Origin: JALORV01 sp963707445
GTDB taxonomy: Bacteria; Pseudomonadota; Gammaproteobacteria; Burkholderiales; Burkholderiaceae_F
NCBI GenBank assembly: GCA_963707445.1
Contig: CAVPPW010000004.1
Coordinates: 1 to 64,000 of the forward strand
Length of the DNA stretch: 64,000 nucleotides
Direction: 5' to 3'
Of the stretch, positions 19,235-28,170 are shown piece after piece (position 1 is the first letter of the stretch; the number at the start of each line of letters is the position of its first letter). Made by a program: the position numbers and the translations under genes. Below the pieces are notes generated by a model. That model did no database searches. It was not told where the DNA came from and saw only the letters and a program-made list of their open reading frames with translations.

Positions 19235-19660
19235 ATGCACAAGTGGGTACTGGTAGCGCTGATGGCAAGCCCGCTCGCGTGGGCGCAGAACAGCGAGATC
19301 GACAAGGCTGCCGCCGAAAAAGGCGCGGCCAAGACGGACACGGGCATGGTGTATCGCTCTCTGAAGGATGGCACCGGCGCGAGCCCGAAAGCCACCGACA
19401 CGGTGCGCGTGCACTACCGCGGCACCTTGCCCGATGGCAAGGAGTTCGATAGCTCGATCGCGCGCGGTCAGCCCACCGAGTTTCCGCTGAATCGAGTGAT
19501 CAAGTGCTGGACCGAGGGTGTCCAGAAGATGAAGGTCGGTGGCAAGGCCAAGCTCACCTGCCCGCCCGATCTCGCCTACGGCGAGCGCGGCACGCCCGGC
19601 GGACCGATCCCGCCGAACGCAACGCTGATCTTTGAGGTCGAGTTGCTGGCAATCAAGTGA
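19235..19660 (+). CDS. FKBP-type peptidyl-prolyl isomerase, secreted
   Basis: A 141-residue protein with a signal peptide (HKWVLVALMASPLAWA) and one FKBP domain: VRVHYRGTLPDGKEFDSS, FPLNRVIKCWTEGVQKMKVGGKAKLTCPPDLAYGERG and IPPNATLIFEVELL. It catalyses cis-trans isomerisation of prolyl bonds, here in the periplasm. The start at 19235 begins the signal peptide and has AAGGA upstream; a longer frame is open. It is divergent from rarA and convergent with lolA. Confidence 0.93.
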   Translation: MHKWVLVALMASPLAWAQNSEIDKAAAEKGAAKTDTGMVYRSLKDGTGASPKATDTVRVHYRGTLPDGKEFDSSIARGQPTEFPLNRVIKCWTEGVQKMKVGGKAKLTCPPDLAYGERGTPGGPIPPNATLIFEVELLAIK

Positions 19661-19675
19661 CGCGATCTACTCGCT

Positions 19676-19820
19676 CACGTACGCGACCCTGCGCGTCGCA
19701 CGTGCACTCGAAGCGGAATGCAAGTTAGTCGGCTGCGCTCCGGAGCGGCCGAGCGCTCCGCCGACTTCAACTGCACGGCACCTACCCTGCCCTCCCGCCA
19801 TGCGGGAGGGGTTGACACTC
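19676..19820 (+). repeat. Composite three-hairpin repeat, copy 1
   Basis: Module A (19676-19710): GTACGCGAC, CCTGCGC, GTCGCACGTGCACTCG. Module B (19728-19765): GTCGGCTGCGCTC to GAGCGC and GCCGAC. Module C (19791-19809): CCTCCCGC/GCGGGAGG hairpin. It begins 15 bp after the FKBP stop. The same A-B-C order recurs at 26231 and 28786, and in inverse orientation directly beside this copy. Confidence 0.8.
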
Positions 19821-19824
19821 CTCC

Positions 19825-20010
19825 CTGCACCCTCCTCGCCCGGCGAGGAGGGAAAGGCGATCCAGGCACTGCGAAGTACAGCGCGGGGGTGGAGTGCCCG
19901 CCTTGTCGTTCGGCGGAGCGCGCGGCCGCTCCGAAGCGCAGCCGACTGACATTTGCCGTGTCCGCCGAGGGCGCACGTGCGATCGTCGCAGACGATCGCG
20001 TACACTCGAG
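19825..20010 (-). repeat. Composite three-hairpin repeat, copy 2 (inverted)
   Basis: Read on the minus strand: module A (20010-19972) with stem GCGATCGT/ACGATCGC, module B (19945-19908) GTCGGCTGCGCTTCGG..., module C (19852-19830) CCCTCCTCGCC/GGCGAGGAGGG. Copies 1 and 2 meet tail to tail and fill the space between the convergent FKBP and lolA genes. Confidence 0.8.
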
Positions 20011-20013
20011 GCG

Positions 20014-20625
20014 TCATTCCGTGAGCACATCCGCCCCCTTCGGCGGCGTGAAGCGGAAAGCGTCGGGCTCGAGCTTCGGATTGCGCTCCAGCCGCGAAAA
20101 GGAAAGCGTCGTTGTCTGGCCGAAGTTATCGACCAGCAGCATGCCGGCGGGCAGGCCTGCTTTGAATCCGATTTCGATGCGATCAAATGGTGTGTCCTTG
20201 GCGCGCGGTCGGGCGCGGATCCACTCGAGTCCATCGCGGGCGCCGAGCTCGGTGACCTCGAACTCGCGCTCGAAGTCGTTCGATCCGAACAGGATCGAAG
20301 CCGGACTCGACGGCAACGCCGCCTGCAGCTTGCGGATCGTCGCCTGATTGAGGTCCTTGTCGAACAGCGTCAGCCGTTCGCCGTCGGCAATGATCAGCTG
20401 CTCATAGGGCTTCTCGTAGCTCCAGCGGAACTTGCCAGGCCGCTGGAACACGAACTGGCCGCTCGACTGCTGCGTCGATGCGTTGCGAGTCACGCGCTGA
20501 ACGAACTCCCCGCGCGCGCTGGTCGTCTGCGTCAGAAAGCTGCGAAGCTGATCGACGCCGGTCGCGCGCGCCGGTACCGCACAAAGCAGCGCCAGCGCCC
20601 CCACGGCAACGATTCGGTTGAACAC
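20014..20625 (-). CDS. lolA: Outer-membrane lipoprotein carrier protein LolA
   Basis: A 203-residue periplasmic chaperone that takes lipoproteins from LolCDE and delivers them to LolB. Signal peptide FNRIVAVGALALLCAVPARA, then LRSFLTQTTSARGEFVQRV, QQSSGQFVFQRPGKFRWSYEKPYEQLI and DGLEWIRARP, all typical of LolA. It lies 14 bp downstream of ftsK on the same strand, the common ftsK-lolA operon. Length is normal. Confidence 0.95.
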   Translation of the reverse strand: MFNRIVAVGALALLCAVPARATGVDQLRSFLTQTTSARGEFVQRVTRNASTQQSSGQFVFQRPGKFRWSYEKPYEQLIIADGERLTLFDKDLNQATIRKLQAALPSSPASILFGSNDFEREFEVTELGARDGLEWIRARPRAKDTPFDRIEIGFKAGLPAGMLLVDNFGQTTTLSFSRLERNPKLEPDAFRFTPPKGADVLTE

Positions 20626-20639
20626 GCGTGCTCCGGTCT

Positions 20640-22982
20640 TCAGGCGTCGCGGGCCGGCACCAGGATTTCGCGATTGCCATTGCTCTGCATCGTCGACACC
20701 AGTCCGGCGCGCTCCATGTCTTCCAGCAAGCGCGCCGCCCGGTTGTAGCCGATGCGCAAATGCCGCTGCACCAGTGAGATCGACGCGCGCCGGTTCTTGA
20801 CGACAATCTCGACCGCCTGGTCGTATAACGGATCGGCCTCGCCTGCCGGTTGACCGCCGCCGCTCTCGTCGCCTTCGGTGGCCGGTGCATCCAGTATGCC
20901 TTCGACATATTGGGCCGGACCGCGCTTGCGCAGTGTCTCGACGACGCGGTGGACTTCCGCGTCGGACACGAAAGCGCCGTGAACACGGGTCGGCAGGCCG
21001 GTGCCAGGCGCCAGATACAGCATGTCACCCTGGCCGAGCAGCGACTCGGCGCCCATCTGGTCGAGGATCGTGCGCGAGTCGACCCGACTGGAAACCTGGA
21101 ACGAGATCCGCGCCGGAATATTGGCCTTGATCAGCCCGGTGATCACGTCCACCGACGGCCGCTGCGTCGCGAGGATCAGGTGCATGCCCGCCGCACGCGC
21201 CTTCTGGGCGATGCGCGCGATCAGTTCCTCGACCTTCTTGCCGGCGACCATCATCAGGTCGGCCAGCTCGTCGATCACGACGACGATGATCGGCAGGGGG
21301 TCGAGCGGCTCGGGATCGTCGGGCGTCAACGAAAACGGATTCTTGACCGGGTCGCCCTTCGCGCGGCCCTCGGCGATCTTCGCGTTGTAGCCGGGCAGGC
21401 TGCGAACGCCGAGCTTGCTCATCAGCCGATAGCGTTTGTCCATCTCGACCACGCACCACTGCAGCGCGTTGCCCGCCTCGCGCATGTCGGTGACGACCGG
21501 GCACAGCAGGTGCGGAATGCCCTCGTACACCGAGAGCTCGAGCATCTTCGGATCGACCAGAAGCAGCCGCACCTGGGCCGGGTCGGCCTTGTACAGGATC
21601 GACAGGATCATCGCGTTGATGCCGACCGATTTGCCGGCTCCGGTCGTGCCGGCCACCATCAGGTGCGGCATGCGCGCGAGATCGACGACGACCGCCTTGC
21701 CCGCGATGTCCTTGCCGAGTCCCAGCGTCAGCAGCGAGGCGCTCTCGTTGTAGATCGCGGAACCGAGGATCTCCGAGAGCTTTACGACCTGGCGGCGCGG
21801 GTTCGGCAGCTCGAGCCCCATCAGGTTCTTGCCGGGGATGGTTTCGACGACGCGTACCGAGACGAGCGAGAGCGAACGCGCGAGATCCTTCGCCAGATTG
21901 ACGATCTGGATGCCCTTGACGCCGACGGCCGGCTCGATCTCGTAGCGCGTGATCACCGGGCCCGGGTACGCGGCCACGACCTGCGCGTCGACATTGAAGT
22001 CGCGCAGCTTCTTCTCGATCAACCGCGACGTGAACTCGAGCGTCTCGGTGGACACGCTTTCAACCGCAGGCGGCGCCTCGTCGAGCAGGTCGAGCGCGGG
22101 CAGCCTGGCGTCGGCCATCTCCGCGAACAGCGGCACCTGCTTTTCCTTCTGCTTGCGCTCCGACGGCTTGACGTGCGTAGCGGGCCGCTCGATGTGCACC
22201 GGCGGCGCCTCGACGATGCGCTCGCGTTCCTTGTCCAGCGCTGCCTCGCGCACCTTGCTTGCCGCTTCGCCGATCGCACGGTCTTCCGCCTCCTCGCGCC
22301 GACGCTCCGCGCGGCGCGAGAATCCCTCGAAAAAAGTGCCGACGCGTTCCGCGACCGCAAGCCAGGAGAAGTCGAGGAACAGCGACAGGCCGATCGCAAT
22401 GCCGACCAGGAAAAGCACGCTGGCGCCCGTGAATCCGATCGCCGCCTTGACCGCCGCGGCGACTGCACCGCCAACGACGCCGCCCGGCGCGCCCGGCAGG
22501 GCCGCCTTGAGCGTGTACAGGCGCAGCGCCTCTAGTCCGGTCGTGGCGACGATCAGCAGCAGGAAGCCGACGCCGTGCACCCAGGGCGGCAGGTCATCGG
22601 CGAGCGGATCGGCGCCGACCGAACGTCGATGGAGGCGACGAAAGCCGCGTGCGACGGTGATCAGCATCGCGCAAGCGACCAGATAGGCGGACACGCCGAA
22701 CAGCAAGAGGCTGATGTCGGCCACCCAAGCGCCAACGCGGCCGCCGGCGTTATGCAGCGTTCCGGTCGCCGCCGCATGGGTGAAGCCGGGATCTTCCCGG
22801 CTGTAGCTGAGCAGCATGGCCAGCAGGGCCACGGCGCAAAGTGCGCCGACAATCCAGCGCGCCTCGGCGAAAAGCCGGGCCAGTCGTGGATGCGGCGCTT
22901 CGGCGACGGCCGGCCGGGACCTGACCCAGGCGCCGTCGCTCGCCGACCCACTGACGCGTTCGATGCCTGCGCGGACTGACAT
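20640..22982 (-). CDS. ftsK: DNA translocase FtsK
   Basis: A 780-residue septal DNA pump that clears and aligns chromosome ends at division. The N-terminal part has four or five membrane segments (residues ~43-205), followed by a short charged linker (~220-290). The motor domain carries Walker A GTTGAGKS (445-452) and Walker B VVVIDELADLMM, and AQKARAAGMHLILATQRPS. The C-terminal winged-helix gamma domain (YDQAVEIVVKNRRASISLVQRHLRIGYNRAARLLEDME) binds KOPS. The linker is short compared with E. coli, as in other betaproteobacteria. The frame is intact. Confidence 0.97.
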   Translation of the reverse strand: MSVRAGIERVSGSASDGAWVRSRPAVAEAPHPRLARLFAEARWIVGALCAVALLAMLLSYSREDPGFTHAAATGTLHNAGGRVGAWVADISLLLFGVSAYLVACAMLITVARGFRRLHRRSVGADPLADDLPPWVHGVGFLLLIVATTGLEALRLYTLKAALPGAPGGVVGGAVAAAVKAAIGFTGASVLFLVGIAIGLSLFLDFSWLAVAERVGTFFEGFSRRAERRREEAEDRAIGEAASKVREAALDKERERIVEAPPVHIERPATHVKPSERKQKEKQVPLFAEMADARLPALDLLDEAPPAVESVSTETLEFTSRLIEKKLRDFNVDAQVVAAYPGPVITRYEIEPAVGVKGIQIVNLAKDLARSLSLVSVRVVETIPGKNLMGLELPNPRRQVVKLSEILGSAIYNESASLLTLGLGKDIAGKAVVVDLARMPHLMVAGTTGAGKSVGINAMILSILYKADPAQVRLLLVDPKMLELSVYEGIPHLLCPVVTDMREAGNALQWCVVEMDKRYRLMSKLGVRSLPGYNAKIAEGRAKGDPVKNPFSLTPDDPEPLDPLPIIVVVIDELADLMMVAGKKVEELIARIAQKARAAGMHLILATQRPSVDVITGLIKANIPARISFQVSSRVDSRTILDQMGAESLLGQGDMLYLAPGTGLPTRVHGAFVSDAEVHRVVETLRKRGPAQYVEGILDAPATEGDESGGGQPAGEADPLYDQAVEIVVKNRRASISLVQRHLRIGYNRAARLLEDMERAGLVSTMQSNGNREILVPARDA

Positions 22983-23175
22983 GGGCGCCGATTATAGAAG
23001 TCGACCCCGTCGTCGATCCGTCGATTCGCGGGCTGGTCGCGGTTTAGCCGGCGCAGCGGCCCTGGGCACGGAATTGGCATCGGATTCGTCGCCGCCGACC
23101 GGGTTTTGCGCCGCCTGCGGATCGGTTCATCGCGCGGGGTTGCGGGCTGGCGGCGGCCCTTGGAGAATCCGCATC

Positions 23176-24312
23176 ATGGCATCGGTTTTTACCCTTCCCA
23201 CGCTCGGCGCGGCGCGACCGGGTTCGCCCGCTCGCGCGGCGTTCTCGCGGGTCTTCAACCTTCGCAATATCGCCGCGCTCTTTTACTTCTGCCTGCTGCT
23301 GATCGTCGGGCGCTTCGTCGTCTGGGTGGGCTATGACCCGATCGACAACTGGGCCTTCGACCTGGTGCGGGGGCTGCGCCAGACGATGATCAGCGCCGTC
23401 GTGATGTTGCTCGCGATCGCCTGTGTCGAGGCATTCATGTCGGCGCGACGGATGTCGCCGCGCAGGGCAATCGCATTTGGCGTGACCGTGTCGATGCTGG
23501 CGGCCGCCGCGGCGCTGCCGATCCGGATCGTCGTTGCCGGCAACCCCATCGTTGACAGTTTCACCAAGGAGCCGACCTATTTCCTGCAGGTCTGGGCCCT
23601 GTGGGCGGCGATCGGGGCTTTCAGCTACTGGCTGTTCTTTTCGCTGCGAGCCGACGAGGCCGCGCGGGGGCAGCTCAACGACGCCGAATGCCGGCGCGAG
23701 AGCCTGGAGGCGCAGATGGTCGAGGCACGGCTCTCGGCGCTGCAGGCGCAGATCGAACCGCACTTCCTGTTCAACACGCTGGCCAACGTCAAGCGTCTGT
23801 ACGAGACCGCGCCGGCACGCGGACGCGAGATGCTCGGCAGCCTGATCAATTATCTGCAGGCGGCCCTGCCCGGCATGCGCGAGCCGGGCTCGACGCTCGC
23901 GCGCGAGATCGAACTCGTGCGCTCATTTCTGACGATCCTGCAGATGCGGATGGGCGAAAGGCTGCAGTTCTCGATCGATGCGCCGGCCGCGCTCGCGGAC
24001 GCGAGACTGCCGCCGATGGTGCTGCCGACGCTGGTCGAAAACGCGATCAAGCATGGGTTGTCGCCGCTGCCGGAGGGCGGCCGCATCGACATCCGCGCCC
24101 GCGGCGCGGATGGCCGCCTGATCGTCGAGGTCGCTGACGACGGCGCCGGCTTTTCGGCCACGGCCGGCAGCGGCGTCGGGCTTGCCAACACTCGGTCGCG
24201 GCTCGCGGCGCTCTACGGGTCCGAGGCCTCGCTATCGCTGGCGACAGCGGCGCCGCGCGGCGTCGTTGCCCGCATCGCATTGCCGCTGCAGTTTCAGGAG
24301 TCCGCCTCATGA
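23176..24312 (+). CDS. LytS-family sensor histidine kinase
   Basis: A 378-residue membrane kinase. Several hydrophobic segments (residues ~34-55, 70-90, 100-122, 135-157) precede the His_kinase domain. The phospho-acceptor is His196 in QIEPHFLFNTL, the N box is VENAIKHG (Asn289) and the G box is DDGAGFSATAGSGVGLANTRSRL. All catalytic features are present. First gene of a three-gene operon; it overlaps the next gene by 4 bp (ATGA). The phosphoryl target is probably the LytTR regulator at 25442. The sensed signal is unknown. Confidence 0.92.
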   Translation: MASVFTLPTLGAARPGSPARAAFSRVFNLRNIAALFYFCLLLIVGRFVVWVGYDPIDNWAFDLVRGLRQTMISAVVMLLAIACVEAFMSARRMSPRRAIAFGVTVSMLAAAAALPIRIVVAGNPIVDSFTKEPTYFLQVWALWAAIGAFSYWLFFSLRADEAARGQLNDAECRRESLEAQMVEARLSALQAQIEPHFLFNTLANVKRLYETAPARGREMLGSLINYLQAALPGMREPGSTLAREIELVRSFLTILQMRMGERLQFSIDAPAALADARLPPMVLPTLVENAIKHGLSPLPEGGRIDIRARGADGRLIVEVADDGAGFSATAGSGVGLANTRSRLAALYGSEASLSLATAAPRGVVARIALPLQFQESAS

Positions 24313-25445
24313 GCGTCGTCCTGCCGCGCACTCCCGCGCTCGAGTCCGGCCTGCGTGGCGTCCCACGCTGGTGGCGGGCCTGGTCGGCGATGAACCGGCG
24401 TCACCTCGCCGCATGGCTGCTCGCCAGCGCGTCGATGGCAGTCGTCGATCTCACCGCAGTCGTCGACAAGCTGCACATGGCGGGCGTCTCGAAGATCATG
24501 GCGTGGGATTGGGTGACCGCGCTGATCATCTTCGGTTTGGCGCTGCTGGCCTGGGTCGCTGCGGTTGACGGCGCGCCCTCGAGCGGGCACACGCGCAACG
24601 TGCGGGTCGGCTGGGCGATCGTCGTGGCTGCGGTGCTCGCCGCCTGTATCGCGGTGCCGCTGATGCGCATGCTGGAGATCGACCGGCTGTGGCATGAGAT
24701 GAGCGGCAAGGACAAGCCGCCACCGTCACTCGTGATGCTGGTCATCGGCAACTCGATCCATTTCATCGCCTGGACCGCCCTCTTCGTCGCTGCGGCGGAG
24801 GTCGTGCAACGGCGCGCGCTGACGAACGAGGCGATCCGCACGAGTCAGCGCGAGCAGGCGACGATGGCGCGCGACTTGCTGGAGTCGCGACTGGCCGCCA
24901 TGCAGGCGCAGGTCGAGCCACAGTTCCTGTTCGACACGCTGGTCGACATCGAAAAACTGTACCAGCGCGACATCGGCGCCGCCGCGTCCAACCTCGATGG
25001 GCTGATCACCTACCTGCGCGTGGCCTTGCCGCGGCTGCGCGACGCCGGTTCGACCGTCGCCGCGGAGTTCGAACTGGTCGAGGCTTATCTCGATGTCGTC
25101 CGGTCGCTCCACAGCGGCGCGCCGGCTTTCACCGTGACCCTGCCCGACGATTGCCGCGATGCGCGCTTCTATCCGATGCTGCTGCTGCCGCTGGTGCAAC
25201 GCGCGGTGCGCAGCGATAACGCCAACGTGCCGGCAAGCGTGCACATCGCAGTCCACCGCGGCGGCGACGACGTGGTGATCGTGCTGCGGATCGCCGCACC
25301 CGGAGGATGCGCGGAAGACCGTGAGATCGCGCGCGTTCGCGAGCGGCTGGCGGGCCTGTACGGCGCGCGGGCCTCGCTCGACTGCACGGAGCTGCACGAT
25401 GACACGACACAGCTGACGATGCGCGTACCGGCGGTGACCGCATGA
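24309..25445 (+). CDS. Degenerate LytS-like sensor (pseudokinase)
   Basis: A 378-residue paralogue of the preceding kinase, with a similar membrane part and a recognisable LytS dimerisation region. The motif reads QVEPQFLFDTL: the phospho-acceptor His is Gln205 and the conserved Asn is Asp209. The N box is replaced by LVQRAVRSDNAN, and the Gly-rich ATP-binding loop is lost (RIAAPGGCAEDREIARVRERL). It should neither bind ATP normally nor autophosphorylate. The frame is intact and the gene overlaps both neighbours by 4 bp, so it is maintained, perhaps as a regulatory partner of the active kinase. Confidence 0.88.
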   Translation: MSVVLPRTPALESGLRGVPRWWRAWSAMNRRHLAAWLLASASMAVVDLTAVVDKLHMAGVSKIMAWDWVTALIIFGLALLAWVAAVDGAPSSGHTRNVRVGWAIVVAAVLAACIAVPLMRMLEIDRLWHEMSGKDKPPPSLVMLVIGNSIHFIAWTALFVAAAEVVQRRALTNEAIRTSQREQATMARDLLESRLAAMQAQVEPQFLFDTLVDIEKLYQRDIGAAASNLDGLITYLRVALPRLRDAGSTVAAEFELVEAYLDVVRSLHSGAPAFTVTLPDDCRDARFYPMLLLPLVQRAVRSDNANVPASVHIAVHRGGDDVVIVLRIAAPGGCAEDREIARVRERLAGLYGARASLDCTELHDDTTQLTMRVPAVTA

Positions 25446-26196
25446 CCGCACCGACCGCCATCGTCGCCGAGGACGAGGCTACGCTGCGCCACCAGCTGGT
25501 CGAGCAGCTCGGACAACTCTGGCCCGAAGTCGAGATCGTCGGCGAAGCTGCCGATGGCGTGCAGGCGCTGCGCCTGCTCGATGAACGGCGCCCGGACATC
25601 CTGTTTCTCGACATCGAGATGCCCGGCGCAACCGGGCTCGAGGTGGCGCGTCAGGCGAACGGACGCTGCCATGTCGTGTTCGTCACCGCCTATGATCGGC
25701 ACGCCGTTGCGGCATTCGACCAGGGAGCGATCGACTACGTGCTGAAGCCGGTCTCGGCCGCGCGTCTGTTCACCACCGTAACCCGGCTCAAACAGCGGCT
25801 CGGCACCCCGCCGGTGCGGCTCGAAGCCGCGCTCGGCCAGCTCGGGGGCCGGCCTCGTCCGCGGCGCGCCAGCCGCTGCGCTGGATCAACGCCTCGGTCG
25901 GCCAGAATCTGAAGCTCATCACGGTCGACGAGATCAGCTATTTCCAGGCGGACAACAAGTACACGCGGGTCGTCATGCACGAGGGCGAAGCTTTGATCCG
26001 CAAGCCGCTGAAGGAACTGGTCGAGGAACTCGATCCGGGCCAGTTCTGGCAGATCCACCGCTCGACCCTGGTCAATGCCACCGCGATCGCCGGCGTCACG
26101 CGCGACTTCCGCGGGCGCATGCTGGTTAAACTGAAGGCGCGACCCGAGACGCTGCTCGTCTCAGACTCGTATACGCACCTGTTCAGACAGATGTAG
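25442..26196 (+). CDS. LytTR-type response regulator, frameshifted
   Basis: The receiver domain has the phospho-acceptor Asp57 in DILFLDIEMPG and the conserved VTAYDRHAV and YVLKPV. After about residue 135 the frame changes: the correct continuation SAARQPLRWINASVGQ leads into a LytTR DNA-binding domain (DEISYFQADNKYTRV, QFWQIHRSTLVNATAI) that ends at 26196. One missing base in the G/C run at 25844-25852 explains it. It overlaps the pseudokinase gene (ATGA). Likely the output of the two-sensor operon. Confidence 0.86.
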
Positions 26197-26230
26197 GCCC
26201 GCGGGCCTCGTGTACTCGAGGCGTTCGCTC

Positions 26231-26393
26231 CTCGTGTACGCGACCTCTGCGCGGTCGCACGTGCACTCGCCGCGGCACGCGCCCCTGCGCGCGCGCTCAG
26301 CACTGATCGGTCGGCTGCGCTCTGGAGCGGCCGCGCGCTCCCCCGAGTTTCAGGCGCTCGACTCCCTCCCGGCCCTCCCTCCGAGAGGGAGGG
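26231..26393 (+). repeat. Composite three-hairpin repeat, copy 3
   Basis: Module A (26231-26270): GTACGCGACC, TCTGCGC, GGTCGCACGTGCACTCG. Module B (26310-26345): GTCGGCTGCGCTCTGGAGCGGCCG. Module C (26373-26393): CCCTCCCT/AGGGAGGG. A partial extra A half lies at 26207-26222. It follows the LytTR gene and precedes trxB. Confidence 0.8.
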
Positions 26394-26467
26394 CGTTCGC
26401 GCCGTTTCCGCGGTGAAAACCGGGGGTATCGAACGATCGGTTGAGAGATCGGCTCCTGACCCCCACC

Positions 26468-26473
26468 TATAAT
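26468..26473 (+). promoter_or_regulatory. Candidate -10 element of trxB
   Basis: A perfect TATAAT lies 28 bp before the trxB start. A TTGAGA further upstream is spaced 21 bp away, longer than optimal, so the -35 is uncertain. Confidence 0.4.
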
Positions 26474-26500
26474 CGCTTGATCCAATTGGGGGAATTCGAC

Positions 26501-27490
26501 ATGGCCGTCACCAAGCATGCACGCGTGCTGATTTTGGGGTCGGGGCCCGCCGGCTACACCGCGGCGGTCTACGCGGCGCGCGCAAACCTGAAGCCGGTGC
26601 TGATCACGGGCCTGGCGCAGGGCGGGCAGCTGATGACGACGACCGACGTCGACAACTGGCCGGCCGATGCCAACGGCGTGCAGGGTCCGGAACTGATGGG
26701 GCGGTTCCTCGCGCATGCAGAGCGCTTCAACACCGAGATCATTTTCGATCAGATCCACACAGCGAAACTCGCTGAGCGGCCGATCCGGCTGATCGGCGAC
26801 AGCGGCGAATACACCTGCGACGCACTCGTCATCGCCACTGGGGCCAGTGCGATGTATCTCGGGCTGGCCTCCGAGCAAGCATTCATGGGCAAGGGCGTCT
26901 CGGGCTGCGCCACCTGCGACGGGTTCTTCTATCGCAACCAGGAAGTCGCAGTCGTCGGCGGCGGCAACACTGCGGTCGAGGAGGCGCTGTACCTATCCAA
27001 CATCGCGACGAAGGTCACGCTAATCCATCGCCGCGACAAGTTCCGCGCCGAGCCGATTCTGGTCGACCACCTGATGGACAAGGTCAAGGAAGGCCGGATC
27101 GAGCTGCGGCTGCACAGCGAGCTGGACGAGGTGCTCGGTGACGACTCGGGTGTCACTGGCGCCCGCGTGCGCAACGTCGCCTCAGGCGCGACGCAGGACC
27201 TGGCGCTGCAGGGGGTGTTCATCGCGATCGGGCACCGCCCGAACACCGACATCTTCGCCGGCCAGCTCGATATGGTGAACGGCTACATCGTCACCCAGAG
27301 CGGCTTGTCCGGCATGGCGACCGCGACGAGCGTCCCGGGCGTGTTCGCGGCCGGGGACGTGCAGGATCACGTGTACCGGCAGGCGATCACCAGTGCCGGC
27401 ACCGGCTGCATGGCGGCACTCGACGCACAGCGCTATCTCGAGAACCTGCAGCCCGTGATCGCCACGGCCGGAGAAGCGTTGGCGGCCTGA
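26501..27490 (+). CDS. trxB: Thioredoxin reductase
   Basis: A 329-residue FAD enzyme that reduces thioredoxin with NADPH. FAD binding GSGPAG (13-18), redox-active CATC (Cys136/Cys139) and NADPH binding VVGGGNTAVEEALYL are all present, as is the C-terminal FAD motif GVFAAGDVQDHVYRQAITSAGTG. The start at 26501 begins the standard N-terminus and has GGGG upstream. It is followed by the Smr gene, a usual pairing near ftsK in betaproteobacteria. Confidence 0.97.
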   Translation: MAVTKHARVLILGSGPAGYTAAVYAARANLKPVLITGLAQGGQLMTTTDVDNWPADANGVQGPELMGRFLAHAERFNTEIIFDQIHTAKLAERPIRLIGDSGEYTCDALVIATGASAMYLGLASEQAFMGKGVSGCATCDGFFYRNQEVAVVGGGNTAVEEALYLSNIATKVTLIHRRDKFRAEPILVDHLMDKVKEGRIELRLHSELDEVLGDDSGVTGARVRNVASGATQDLALQGVFIAIGHRPNTDIFAGQLDMVNGYIVTQSGLSGMATATSVPGVFAAGDVQDHVYRQAITSAGTGCMAALDAQRYLENLQPVIATAGEALAA

Positions 27491-27522
27491 GCCCCGAGGC
27501 CAACTGCCGATGGAGACCTGCC

Positions 27523-28170
27523 GTGGCCGCGCGCATCAAGGATCTGGCCGCGCTCGCGCCGCTGCGCGATGAGCTGAACCGCGCCGCGCGCGAGCGTGAG
27601 GCCGAAGCAGCCGCAAGGAAGCGTGTCGCGACTGTGCACCAGGCGGCCGCCGATGACTTCCGCGCGATGGTCGGCGAGGTCAAGCCGCTCGCGATCAAGC
27701 AGCGGGTCGAGCACGATCGACCGCCGCATCCGCCGATCCCGAAGCAGCGCATCGAGGACAACCAGCAGGTACTGATCGCATCGGTCTCGGACGAATTCGA
27801 GATCGACACGCTGCTGCACACCGACGCCGAGCTGTCCTTCCGCCGGCCGGGCATCGGTCCCGACGTGCTGCGCAAGCTGCGCCGCGGCGAGTGGGTGATC
27901 CAGGATCATCTCGACCTGCATGGCGCGCGTGTCGACGAGGCGCGCGAACGCCTCGCGCACTTCCTGCGCGAGGCCATCAAGCGCGGGCAGCGCTGCGTGC
28001 GCATCGTGCACGGCAAGGGCCTCGGTTCGAAGGACAAACTACCCGTGCTCAAAGGCAAGACCCGCGTCTGGCTGGCGCAGCGCGATGAGGTCATCGCCTT
28101 CTGCCAGGCACGTCCCGCGGAGGGCGGCAGCGGTGCGCTGGTCGTGCTGCTGCGCCCGGCACAGCGGTGA
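27523..28170 (+). CDS. Smr domain protein (putative endonuclease)
   Basis: A 215-residue protein. The first ~60 residues are charged and helical (RAAREREAEAAARKRVA). The C-terminal Smr domain has the signature HLDLHGARVDEARERL and RCVRIVHGKGLGS. Smr domains bind or nick nucleic acids, and bacterial relatives cleave mRNA or DNA near stalled ribosomes or branched structures; which applies here is unknown. The start is GTG with GGAG eight bases upstream. It overlaps the next gene by GTGA. Confidence 0.87.
   Translation: MAARIKDLAALAPLRDELNRAAREREAEAAARKRVATVHQAAADDFRAMVGEVKPLAIKQRVEHDRPPHPPIPKQRIEDNQQVLIASVSDEFEIDTLLHTDAELSFRRPGIGPDVLRKLRRGEWVIQDHLDLHGARVDEARERLAHFLREAIKRGQRCVRIVHGKGLGSKDKLPVLKGKTRVWLAQRDEVIAFCQARPAEGGSGALVVLLRPAQR

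Noticed and set aside
20850..22535. 561-codon plus-strand ORF opposite ftsK
   Set aside because: Antisense shadow of intact ftsK, with Arg/His/Gln-rich low-complexity translation.
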